Origin: a virus
Direction: 5' to 3' (one strand)
Virus record (IMG/VR): IMGVR_UViG_3300046009_005154
Location: 1 to 29,677 of that record
Length of the DNA stretch: 29,677 bases
Part shown: piece after piece, positions 1 through 7,199 of the stretch
How the letters are laid out: each line of letters begins with the position of its first letter
Position numbering within the stretch: the first letter of the stretch is position 1
Program-made: the position numbers and the translations under genes
Notes under the pieces: generated by a model
The model's input: the letters and a program-made list of their open reading frames with translations, nothing else
Database searches by the model: none
Told to the model about the DNA's origin: nothing

Positions 1-57
1 AGTGAAAAGACTGCCGAACTCACAGACATCCGCAGACTTGCGGGATTATCAGCTTAA
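1..57 (+). CDS. 3' end of an upstream gene (partial), possibly prohead core/scaffold
   Basis: Reading frame 1 is open from the first base and ends at TAA 55-57, giving the C-terminal residues SEKTAELTDIRRLAGLSA. The stop runs directly into the Shine-Dalgarno AAGGAG of the capsid gene, so the two are translationally adjacent. In T4 the gene before 23 is 22, the prohead core scaffold, and short tails with a [I/L]-R-R/K-L-[S/A]-G-L pattern are common in proteins of these phages. Assignment to the scaffold is an inference from position only; the rest of the gene is outside the window. Confidence 0.55.
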   Translation, partial: SEKTAELTDIRRLAGLSA

Positions 58-68
58 GGAGAACATAT

Positions 69-1238
69 ATGTCACAATTATTAGAATCACGTTGGTCAGA
101 AACCAAAGAAGCACTTTTGGAAGGCTTACAAGGGAACAAAAGAACTGTTATGTCAACTGTTCTTGAAAATACCCGCAAACAATTATCAGAATCTGCAACT
201 GCAGGTGCTACTTCTGCAGGTAACGTTGCTACTTTAAATCGCGTTATCTTACCAGTTATTCGTCGTGTTATGCCGACTGTTATCGCAAATGAATTAGTTG
301 GTGTACAACCAATGACTGGTCCTGTTGGCCAAATCCACACTCTTCGTGTGCGTTATTCTGATTCATTTACTGGTTCAGCTGGTGGTTCAACAACTGCTGG
401 TGACGAAGCATTATCACCATTCAAAATTGCTGAAGGTTACTCAGGTAACACTAACGGTAAAGCTGATGCAACTGCAGCAAAAGAAGCGGTAGCCGGTAAC
501 AAACTAAGCATCCAAATCTTGAAACAAACAGTTGAAGCAAAATCACGTAAATTGTCAGCACGTTGGACTTTCGAAGCTGCACAAGATGCACAAGCTCAAC
601 AAGGTATTGATATCGAAGCAGAAATCATGGCTGCATTAGCACAAGAAATCACTGCTGAGATCGATCAAGAAATCTTGTCAAGTTTGTCAACTTTAGCTGG
701 TACTAACAACCTTATCGCTTGGAACCAAACTCAAGTTTCTGGTGTTGCTACTTTCGTTGGTGATGAACATGCTTCATTGGCGGTTGCTATCAACCGAGTT
801 GCAAACACTATCGCACAACGCACACGTCGTGGTGCTGGTAACTGGGCTGTTGTTTCACCAACTGCTTTAACCATTTTACAATCAGCTACTACTTCAGCAT
901 TTGCTCGTACTACTGAAGGTACTTTCGAAGCGCCAACCAATACTAAATTTGTTGGTACATTGAACAGTGCAATGAAGATTTATGTTAATACATACGCAGC
1001 TAACGACGATGTATTGATCGGTTATAAAGGTACGACCGAAACTGATTCGGCTGCTTTCTTCTGCCCATACATCCCCTTGATGTCAAGCGGCGTGGTACTT
1101 GACCCAAATACCTTCGAACCCTGCGTTTCTTTTCTTACCCGTTACGGTTACGCGGAACTCACCAATACTTCGAGCTCTTTGGGAAATTCTGCCGACTATT
1201 TGGGCAAAGTTACTGTTGCACAAGCATCATTCTTCTAA
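69..1238 (+). CDS. gp23: Major capsid protein, T4 gp23-like
   Basis: This 389-residue protein should form the hexamers of the head shell. The region around residues 57-95 (VILPVIRRVMPTVIANELVG, then VQPMTGPVGQIHTLRVRY) matches the signature of gp23-type HK97-fold capsid proteins. The C-terminal stretch with CPYIPLM, DPNTFEP and FLTRYGYAEL is the other conserved block of the family. It is short compared with T4 gp23 (521 residues). The sequence LLE|G at residues 16-19 fits the T4 prohead protease rule ([L/I]-x-E before a small residue), so a short propeptide may be removed; this is inferred. The start is fixed by AAGGAG eight bases before ATG, and a strong terminator follows. Codon use in the last 180 bases is richer in C-ending codons (CCC, GGC, CTC, ACC, TTC) than the rest of the gene. 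Confidence 0.95.
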   Translation: MSQLLESRWSETKEALLEGLQGNKRTVMSTVLENTRKQLSESATAGATSAGNVATLNRVILPVIRRVMPTVIANELVGVQPMTGPVGQIHTLRVRYSDSFTGSAGGSTTAGDEALSPFKIAEGYSGNTNGKADATAAKEAVAGNKLSIQILKQTVEAKSRKLSARWTFEAAQDAQAQQGIDIEAEIMAALAQEITAEIDQEILSSLSTLAGTNNLIAWNQTQVSGVATFVGDEHASLAVAINRVANTIAQRTRRGAGNWAVVSPTALTILQSATTSAFARTTEGTFEAPTNTKFVGTLNSAMKIYVNTYAANDDVLIGYKGTTETDSAAFFCPYIPLMSSGVVLDPNTFEPCVSFLTRYGYAELTNTSSSLGNSADYLGKVTVAQASFF

Positions 1239-1266
1239 GAACGTATCTTATTGTTTTTATTACACT

Positions 1267-1289
1267 AAAGCACCTTCGGGTGCTTTTTT
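1267..1289 (+). terminator. Intrinsic terminator after the capsid gene
   Basis: An 8-bp stem AAAGCACC/GGTGCTTT with a TTCG loop is followed by a T run, 29 bp after the capsid stop codon. It should end transcription of the head operon before the early-type promoter that follows. Confidence 0.93.
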
Positions 1290-1301
1290 GTTGCCTACCT
1301 A

Positions 1302-1334
1302 AAAAATAATTGAAAAATAATTGAAAAATAATGG
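1302..1334 (+). repeat. Three 11-bp A-tract repeats upstream of a promoter
   Basis: Three consecutive 11-bp units, AAAAATAATTG twice and then AAAAATAATGG, end exactly where the -35 box begins. A five-A tract repeated at one helical turn is expected to bend DNA and to act as an UP element for the RNA polymerase alpha subunit. The repeat is seen directly; the function is inferred. Confidence 0.85.
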
Positions 1335-1363
1335 TTGACATCTTGAAATACTAGAGATATACT
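1335..1363 (+). promoter_or_regulatory. Strong sigma70-type promoter for the endonuclease island
   Basis: TTGACA at 1335-1340 and TATACT at 1358-1363 are separated by exactly 17 bp. This is a perfect -35 box and a 5/6 match to the TATAAT -10 box. Transcription should begin near 1370, about 25 bases before the ATG at 1395. With the A-tract repeats upstream this is the strongest host-type promoter in the window and implies early expression of the downstream genes. Confidence 0.88.
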
Positions 1364-1394
1364 TCAATAAAACTAAACCTACAAAGGAAAACCA

Positions 1395-1853
1395 ATGACT
1401 ACTATGAAAGAAAGAATTATTGAAATGGCTGATAAACAACGAGCTAGTACATTTGATTCTACGTTAAAATCAAATCCAGATATGGCCTTATATGTACAAG
1501 GAGTTAAGGATATGTTAGGTACACGTAATACAAGTGAAACTGTTAGGTGTATAGTAACCAATGAAATGCCTAGTAAATGTCCATGTGGTAAAGTTGCATC
1601 GTACATTTCATTCAAAGATGGTTATCGTAAATACTGTGAGAATACTTGTCCAGCTAAAGGAAAAGCGCATTCATCTAAAATGAAAGAAGTTTGGAAAGAT
1701 CAAGACAAACTAGATAAGATGAATGAAACTAGAATGAATACTATGCAAGATAGATACCAAGCAAATGGACCAATGCAAGTAGACGAATTTAAACAAAAGT
1801 GGATCACTAATCACGCAAACAAAACTGCGAATAATCACACCGAGGATATTTAA
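1395..1853 (+). CDS. Small protein resembling a homing-endonuclease N-terminal zinc module; no nuclease domain
   Basis: This 152-residue protein has a four-cysteine cluster around residues 62-85 (CPCGK, then GYRKYC and CPAKG), the pattern seen at the N-terminus of many free-standing phage homing endonucleases, followed by a lysine-rich helical region. No catalytic motif is visible. The downstream full-length endonuclease has an equivalent, more degenerate Cys-rich segment (CPIGNKYKFESFVDGYKKC), so the two look like relatives rather than halves of one gene. A good AAAGGAAA ribosome site precedes the ATG and the stop codon is 2 bp before the next start, so both are probably on one mRNA. It could be a decayed endonuclease, a DNA-binding regulator, or a partner of the next gene. 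Confidence 0.72.
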   Translation: MTTMKERIIEMADKQRASTFDSTLKSNPDMALYVQGVKDMLGTRNTSETVRCIVTNEMPSKCPCGKVASYISFKDGYRKYCENTCPAKGKAHSSKMKEVWKDQDKLDKMNETRMNTMQDRYQANGPMQVDEFKQKWITNHANKTANNHTEDI

Positions 1854-1855
1854 TC

Positions 1856-3415
1856 ATGACCGATACGACAGAAGAAGTAATTGAACAACTAAAAGATAAG
1901 CTAAGACACTTGGCAGCAACAACATCCAGTAAACACTTGGTGAAGGTAGTTAAACATCGACACCCAGATCTAGTGGAAGTGATAACGAAATGCCATGGTG
2001 TTGAATTCCCTGAAAAGATGTATCAATTCTTACGTAACGAACCACACATTTGTCCAATAGGAAATAAGTACAAGTTTGAGTCATTTGTCGATGGATATAA
2101 GAAATGTGGTAAAACTGGAAAATGCAAGTGTGCGAGTGCAATTGTTAGTAAGAAAGTATCAGATGATAAGCAATCTTATTCACCTGAACGTAAACAGGAA
2201 ATAAACGCAAAGCGTGAAGCTACCAACTTACGCGATCATAATGTTAGTAACATTGGGCAAATCAAAAAAGCTAAAGATGCGCATGCTGCATTTTATGCAG
2301 ATGACGAAAAAGTAGCAGAAGCAACCGCTAAGAACAAAGCAACCAAGTTATTGAATCATGGAAACGAGAATTACAATAACATGGAACAAACCTTGAAAAC
2401 TCGTGCTGAAAAATACAATCCTCAGTATTGGGCTGACAAGTACAATAATCAAAATTACCTAACATTGTATGATAGGGATATGATGGAATTCTTAGTGAAC
2501 AACTATACAATTCCAGAAATTGCAAGTTTATTACTGGTAACAACATCTACGGTTTGCCGCCATTTAAATAGGCTTGAACTTAGAAGCCCATTTCAAAGTT
2601 CAGAAGAATTAGAAGTTGTTAGATTCTTGGAATCGTTGGGTATTACCAGTATCATTCGTAATTCAAGAAAGTTATTGGGTAATCGAAAAGAAATCGACAT
2701 ATACCTGCCTGATTTGAAAGTCGCCATTGAGTATAATGGTGTGTTTTGGCATCATACTGAGGTTCCGCATATTACGGAATCATATCACTATGATAAGTTT
2801 AAAGTAAGCGAAGAACGCGGTATTAAGTTAATTACGTTATTTTCGAGTGTATGGAAAGCTAAACGAGAACAAGTTCAATTGGAGTTAATCAACTCACTTG
2901 GGTTGAATACGATGACTGCACTTGCAAATGAATGTGATATTCGAATTATTTCTGAACACGAAGCCAATAGATTTCATACTTTATTCAATGTACTTGATGC
3001 CACTGACTCTGAAATTAGTTATGGACTTTTCTTTTCTGGTATGTTAGTATCTGTCATGTCTTTCCATATTGCAGACGATGTAACTATTTCACGATACACA
3101 TATCACACTGACGTTGTCGGCGGCACTAAAAGATTGTTGAATGCGTTTATTGATACATTTAATCCATCTAGGTTGGTTGCGTATACCGAAAACGAATGGA
3201 TGTTGGGTGAAGTGTATAGTAAGGAAGGCTTTGTATTAGAACAAGACGTAAATCCAGTATGTTGGTATCTAAGTGACCGTTCTGAAGAATTATACACAGA
3301 GGTAGTCGAAGAACTAGTTGATACCGAGGATGAAGAAACAGGTGAACTCATTAAACGTTCCAAATTCATGAAGGTTTGGAGTTGTGGTGGTAGAAAATGG
3401 GTTCTTGATATTTAA
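1856..3415 (+). CDS. Free-standing homing endonuclease, Vsr-like (EDxHD) type
   Basis: This 519-residue enzyme should cut a specific DNA site in related phages and promote copying of its own gene. Visible parts in order are a Cys-containing module at residues 66-92, a lysine-rich linker with repeated short NUMOD-like segments (110-200), a helix-turn-helix at about 215-246 (YTIPEIASLLLVTTSTVCRH), and a nuclease core at about 252-345 with KEIDIYLPDLKVAIEYNGVFWHH. There E279, D281, E292 and the histidines fit the Vsr-related EDxHD homing family. A C-terminal domain follows (VGGTKRLLNAFIDTFNP, then YSKEGF and WSCGGRKW). That last part is typical of full-length members, so the gene looks intact. 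It sits just after the capsid gene, a conserved locus of the kind such elements use. Confidence 0.88.
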   Translation: MTDTTEEVIEQLKDKLRHLAATTSSKHLVKVVKHRHPDLVEVITKCHGVEFPEKMYQFLRNEPHICPIGNKYKFESFVDGYKKCGKTGKCKCASAIVSKKVSDDKQSYSPERKQEINAKREATNLRDHNVSNIGQIKKAKDAHAAFYADDEKVAEATAKNKATKLLNHGNENYNNMEQTLKTRAEKYNPQYWADKYNNQNYLTLYDRDMMEFLVNNYTIPEIASLLLVTTSTVCRHLNRLELRSPFQSSEELEVVRFLESLGITSIIRNSRKLLGNRKEIDIYLPDLKVAIEYNGVFWHHTEVPHITESYHYDKFKVSEERGIKLITLFSSVWKAKREQVQLELINSLGLNTMTALANECDIRIISEHEANRFHTLFNVLDATDSEISYGLFFSGMLVSVMSFHIADDVTISRYTYHTDVVGGTKRLLNAFIDTFNPSRLVAYTENEWMLGEVYSKEGFVLEQDVNPVCWYLSDRSEELYTEVVEELVDTEDEETGELIKRSKFMKVWSCGGRKWVLDI

Positions 3416-3505
3416 TTACAACTTTAATGTGAATGACCATGATAGAATCAAGAAATAACAAACAGCTTAATAAGCTAAATCCACAATTAACCTTGGAGTT
3501 TTCAG

Positions 3506-4348
3506 ATGAAACATCCGTATGAATATACCGTAATGGATAGCGATAGATTGGCTGCGTACATGAACCACGAAATACTTAGATATTGCAAATTACCGATTGA
3601 TTCTGATAGAACTGATTCGTTACTTAATGCGTATCGAATGTCAGATGACAAAAAGTTAGCGAAAAGCATAGATTTGTCTGGATGTAATGAATGTTTAGCA
3701 GCTATATATACCAACCCAATGAATCTTGAATTGGTCAAGTATCAAACAGAATTCCTATGTTTGGAAGCAGTAAAACTATATGGGTTTACATTAAGGTTTG
3801 TTAGAACGCAAACACCCGAAATATGCTTGGAAGCAGTGAAAAACTATCATTTGGCATTGCAGTGGGTTAAGAACCAAACACCCGAAATATGTTTGGCTGC
3901 TGTTGAGAAAAATGGATATGCGTTGCAGTACGTAAAAAACCAAACAGAAGAGATTTGTTTAGCTGCATTGCATTCCGAACCACGATCATTCTATATGATT
4001 AATGATCAAGAAGATTATATTGAATTAGCATTAAAGCTGGATTCATATAATATACGATTCGTTAAAAATAGAACACCTGCAATGTGCATGGCATTAATTG
4101 ACATGGATCCACTAGCGATATTTCACATAAACAGACCATCACCTGAACTCTGTTTATATGCCATTCGAAAAGATTTACGTGCGATCGGATCGGTTCATTT
4201 TAGATGCATCCCAGAAGGTCCGATAAAAGTCGAATTGGCTAAGTGGTGTATGCAAGCTATCGTGAAATATGGTGACAAGCTACGACATTATGAAGATTGC
4301 TGGTTTTTACCCAATCTCAAACACGAATTGGGTTATACCGTTAGATAA
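3506..4348 (+). CDS. DUF4116 repeat protein (first copy)
   Basis: From residue 58 to about 228 this 280-residue protein consists of roughly seven repeats of 23-24 residues with the pattern C-L-x-A-[V/I]-x-x-x-x-x-A-L-x-[F/Y]-V-K-x-Q-T-P-E-I, the DUF4116 signature. This repeat is known from Legionella, giant viruses and phages and forms helical repeat solenoids, but its role in phages is not established. No signal peptide or membrane segment is visible. The gene follows the endonuclease by 90 bp; that gap holds a 13-bp palindrome (AGCTTAATAAGCT, 3464-3476) and a TTGGAG ribosome site. It may be transcribed from the promoter at 1335, as no clear late promoter precedes it. Confidence 0.85.
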   Translation: MKHPYEYTVMDSDRLAAYMNHEILRYCKLPIDSDRTDSLLNAYRMSDDKKLAKSIDLSGCNECLAAIYTNPMNLELVKYQTEFLCLEAVKLYGFTLRFVRTQTPEICLEAVKNYHLALQWVKNQTPEICLAAVEKNGYALQYVKNQTEEICLAALHSEPRSFYMINDQEDYIELALKLDSYNIRFVKNRTPAMCMALIDMDPLAIFHINRPSPELCLYAIRKDLRAIGSVHFRCIPEGPIKVELAKWCMQAIVKYGDKLRHYEDCWFLPNLKHELGYTVR

Positions 4349-4370
4349 CCAACCCAACACTTCATTCAAA

Positions 4371-4395
4371 AGAAAGCACCCTTCGGGTGCTTTCT
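4371..4395 (+). terminator. Terminator-like hairpin with a weak tail
   Basis: AGAAAGCACC pairs with GGTGCTTTCT around a CTTCG loop, giving a 10-bp stem almost identical in core to the capsid terminator. There is no run of T after the stem (CTGCATT follows), so termination may be partial and read-through into the next DUF4116 gene is plausible. Confidence 0.6.
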
Positions 4396-4450
4396 GCATT
4401 CTAATCCCATGATAATCCCATGATAAATCCATAAACCCACAAATCCAACC

Positions 4451-4492
4451 ATAATAAATACCAACAACACTAAAACAGAGGGTATATATTAT
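4451..4492 (+). promoter_or_regulatory. Late-promoter-like octamer inside a start-occluding inverted repeat
   Basis: ATAAATAC at 4454-4461 resembles the T4 late promoter TATAAATA. The segment 4451-4462 can pair with 4481-4492 in 11 of 12 positions, with an 18-nt loop. The right arm covers the bases after the GAGGG ribosome site and the A and T of the ATG at 4491. A transcript coming from upstream would hide the start. A late transcript starting near 4466 would lack the left arm. The pairing is seen in the sequence; the regulation is inferred from T4 precedents. Confidence 0.62.
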
Positions 4493-5183
4493 GGATATTG
4501 AAGAGATCTTATATTATTATTTTGACGAGAATGAAGACGATGATTTGACAATTGACTTTCATGACTGGAGTGATCCAGAGTTTTGTTATTATGCGATGTT
4601 ATGGAATGGGATGAATTTAAAGTATGCGAAGTATCAGGATGCAGGTATTAGGTATGCAGCGGTAGAGCAGAATGGAATGGCTATACAGTATGCGAAGAGA
4701 AAACCGCAGTATCTTTGTCATATGGCTGTGCAAGATGATGGTATGGCGTTGCAGTTTATCAAGAAGCAGGAAAGGTATATTTGTAAGTCTGCAATTCAGA
4801 ATGATCCAAGAGCATTTAGATTCGTAATTAACCAAGATGAAGAGTTGTGTCAGATGGCTATTGATTTGGATCCAAGAAATATTAGATTTGTCAAAGAAAA
4901 GACCCCTTTGTTATGTAAGTTAGCTATTGATACGAATCCATTTGCGATATTTGAAATTGAGATGCCTTCGGTTGAGTTGTGTGCGTATGCGGTGATGCAG
5001 GATTTGAGGACTATTGGTGCTGCAAATCATTATACGTTAGCGAGTCCATGGAAGGAGTTTTTCGAGCATAATCGATTAATGGCTATGATGAAGTTTGGTG
5101 ATAAGATGGTAAAGGATGGTAAGGATAGATGGAGTTACAATGGAATGATGTATGTACCTGGTCTTGGCATCCCTGAATATTAA
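4491..5183 (+). CDS. DUF4116 repeat protein (second copy)
   Basis: This 230-residue protein is a diverged paralogue of the gene upstream. Residues 28 to about 180 contain about six repeats with the pattern C-x-x-A-[V/I]-x-x-[D/N]-x-x-A-[I/L]-[Q/R]-[F/Y]-[I/V/A]-K. The last repeat, ending VELCAYAVMQDLRTIGA, lines up with PELCLYAIRKDLRAIGS of the first copy. The N-terminus is acidic (DENEDDD). It uses more G-ending codons (AAG, CAG, GAG, GTG) than the first copy, suggesting separate acquisition or long divergence. GAGGG lies nine bases before the ATG. Function is unknown. Confidence 0.83.
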   Translation: MDIEEILYYYFDENEDDDLTIDFHDWSDPEFCYYAMLWNGMNLKYAKYQDAGIRYAAVEQNGMAIQYAKRKPQYLCHMAVQDDGMALQFIKKQERYICKSAIQNDPRAFRFVINQDEELCQMAIDLDPRNIRFVKEKTPLLCKLAIDTNPFAIFEIEMPSVELCAYAVMQDLRTIGAANHYTLASPWKEFFEHNRLMAMMKFGDKMVKDGKDRWSYNGMMYVPGLGIPEY

Positions 5184-5185
5184 AG

Positions 5186-5193
5186 CTAAATAC
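5186..5193 (+). promoter_or_regulatory. Late promoter motif CTAAATAC
   Basis: CTAAATAC lies three bases after the stop of the second DUF4116 gene and 67 bp before the next start. On T4 geometry transcription would begin near 5198. The leader contains a small hairpin (GCAGA 5211-5215 with TCTGC 5221-5225) and a strong AAGGAG ribosome site. It should drive the structural block that begins at 5260. Confidence 0.7.
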
Positions 5194-5259
5194 ATCATCT
5201 AAGTAATTATGCAGAATCCCTCTGCGTAGACCTAGAACGTCAACTATAAGGAGAAACAA

Positions 5260-5643
5260 ATGGGACGTCCGTTAAAAAGAGATGTGAATGGTGTGGAAGT
5301 ATTTGGTACATACGTAGGTGATGCTGGTATTCGTTGTGAAGCGTATATTGGTGGAAGTAATCAAAGTGATGTATACATTGCACGTCAACGCGGTTCAAAA
5401 ACATATCTAGTACATGATGTAAGTGCAAGCACTGAAGTGAAAGCAAGATTGGTAGCAGGTACACCTGCGGCTGTTGGTGAGATGCGTATTACTGGATATA
5501 TTGATGGAGCAGATACACCGATTTACTTGAGAAAGTTAACCAAAAAGTCGGCAATTGATTTCAATGACAACAAATATCATTGGGTATTGACCAACTATCA
5601 AGATTCTACAGCTGATCAGATCAAATTGACTCCATTCGTTTAA
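5260..5643 (+). CDS. Small conserved structural protein (MGRPLK type), function unknown
   Basis: This 127-residue protein begins MGRPLKRDVNG and looks all-beta, with no membrane segment. Small proteins with an MGRPL start are common in the structural regions of marine T4-like phages, but I know of no assigned function. It is the first gene after a late promoter and has a strong AAGGAG site. The next gene's ribosome site overlaps its stop codon (TTTAAGGAG), so it is co-expressed with the fibre genes and may be a decoration or baseplate-associated protein. Confidence 0.75.
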   Translation: MGRPLKRDVNGVEVFGTYVGDAGIRCEAYIGGSNQSDVYIARQRGSKTYLVHDVSASTEVKARLVAGTPAAVGEMRITGYIDGADTPIYLRKLTKKSAIDFNDNKYHWVLTNYQDSTADQIKLTPFV

Positions 5644-5653
5644 GGAGTAGCCA

Positions 5654-6877
5654 ATGGGACAAGTAATACAAGTCAATGGTGACTATAATATAAAGACCAA
5701 GCCAACTGGCACAATCACGTTGGATACTGGTGTAGCAACTGGTAAAGTGGTTGTTACTGGTAATCTTGAGGTCAAGGGGCATGTATTATCGGTCGCATCG
5801 GACGATTTAACAATCAAAGATAACATTATTGTTTTGAACAATGGTGAGACTGGTGCTGGGGTTACATTAGCTAATTCTGGGTTATTAATTGATAGAGGAA
5901 CCTTAGTACCTGCTGCGTTGTTGTATAATGAATCGTCTGATTCATGGAATTTCGTACATGGGTATGATGATAATTCGCAGTTGTATTCCTTTGCAAATAG
6001 TAATATCAAAGTAAAATCCATTCTAACTGATAGCTTAACTGACAATGGCGATTTGACATTAATTGCTACTGGTTCGGGGGTGGTTAAAGTTGATGGTACT
6101 ACAGATTACGAAAACCGAATACTCGATTATTCAAAGTTAAACGTACTTACGATTGATACTATTAGTCGAACTGGATATATCGCAACAGTAAAAACCACAG
6201 ATACGCATTATATTACTGCGGGTGATTCAGTTGACGTGTACTGTTCAGCTGCAACGACATTCAATGGTAATAGTATAACGGTTTTATCTGCGACTACTGA
6301 TACATTCACCTACGAAAGTAATCACCCAGCGGTTACAACGCTTAGTGTACTTGGATATGTTAGAAAGAATCCGGTTATATCGGATGATAATATACCAAGT
6401 ATGAAGGCTGTTGCTGATTTTACAAAAAGTGTTGTTAGTACATCGATTGATTTTTTAAATGTATCATTCAACTCAATAAGTGATTATAACACATCCGTCA
6501 CGGTTACTGATTATTCAAGTACACTCGAACCTAGTCAAATCTTGTTTGAGGTTGACGGTGGAGAACGTACTAGAGCAACAATTGATGCTGATGGGTTGAC
6601 TGTTAAAACATTTTACAGTGATAACCCATCTGTTATTGACACCATCAATATATCAAATACGTCTATTTCCAGTAGTACACATTCGATAAAAGTAGACAGT
6701 GTTTTGAGTCTAAAAACAGTAGCAACTGACCCAGTATTAACAAGCGGTTTTGTTAGTTTATATTCTAAAGATGCCAGTGGTCAAGGTGGAACTGGGTTAT
6801 ATTTTGTAAATACCGCTGGAACAAAAGACGAATTAGTAAGTAGATCGAAAGCATTTCTATATTCGTTAATATTTTAA
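5654..6877 (+). CDS. Tail-fibre/appendage-like structural protein
   Basis: The 407-residue protein starts with a beta-rich module (TGTITLDTGVATGKVVVTGN, then LEVKG and LTIKDNIIVLNNGE, residues 15-70). This module recurs in virion fibre proteins of marine T4-like phages and resembles an attachment or shaft domain. The rest is rich in T, S, V and D with no enzyme motif. It lies ten bases after the previous gene, and TAAGGAG spans that stop codon. The exact place in the virion cannot be told from sequence alone; a host-recognition appendage or baseplate wedge accessory is likely. Confidence 0.78.
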   Translation: MGQVIQVNGDYNIKTKPTGTITLDTGVATGKVVVTGNLEVKGHVLSVASDDLTIKDNIIVLNNGETGAGVTLANSGLLIDRGTLVPAALLYNESSDSWNFVHGYDDNSQLYSFANSNIKVKSILTDSLTDNGDLTLIATGSGVVKVDGTTDYENRILDYSKLNVLTIDTISRTGYIATVKTTDTHYITAGDSVDVYCSAATTFNGNSITVLSATTDTFTYESNHPAVTTLSVLGYVRKNPVISDDNIPSMKAVADFTKSVVSTSIDFLNVSFNSISDYNTSVTVTDYSSTLEPSQILFEVDGGERTRATIDADGLTVKTFYSDNPSVIDTINISNTSISSSTHSIKVDSVLSLKTVATDPVLTSGFVSLYSKDASGQGGTGLYFVNTAGTKDELVSRSKAFLYSLIF

Positions 6878-6886
6878 GGACATCAC

Positions 6887-7198
6887 ATGGCAATAAAGAG
6901 CGCACTTCTGACCAGCACACTAACGGCGATTACCGATTCGCTTGGTACGGATTCAGCCATTGTGAACATGCTTTTTTGTAATCTCAGTTCTTCGATTGAG
7001 AGGATAGATGTTCACATTGTAAAATCGGGAGATTCACCGGGTAACATTAACAAGATATTGAATCAGGTTCCAATTGACCCGCAAAACACATTTTCATTTG
7101 GATCTGATAAATTAGTGATAAGTGCTGGTGATATAGTATACGCCGCGACAACCACGAATAATCAAGTAAGTACAACTATTAGTTACGTGGTGATGTAA
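6887..7198 (+). CDS. Small fibre-associated beta-rich protein
   Basis: This 103-residue protein has a compact beta-sandwich look (IVNMLFCNLSSSIERIDVHI, then VKSGDSPGN and LVISAGDIVYAA). Similar short proteins with a FCN-x(6)-DVHxVxSGDS pattern accompany fibre genes in T4-like aquatic phages. It is packed between fibre genes: nine bases after the previous stop and one base before the next start. It may be a fibre tip, chaperone or trimer partner; the precise role is not known. Confidence 0.68.
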   Translation: MAIKSALLTSTLTAITDSLGTDSAIVNMLFCNLSSSIERIDVHIVKSGDSPGNINKILNQVPIDPQNTFSFGSDKLVISAGDIVYAATTTNNQVSTTISYVVM

Positions 7199-7199
7199 T

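Noticed and set aside
1395-3415. The two endonuclease-like ORFs as one gene split by a frameshift
   Set aside because: Both carry their own Cys-rich N-terminal module, each has a start with a ribosome site, and the second appears full length, so they are relatives and not halves.
3475-3482. CTAAATCC before the first DUF4116 gene as a late promoter
   Set aside because: The last two bases do not match the motif (TACs replaced by TCC) and it partly overlaps a palindrome; too weak to call.
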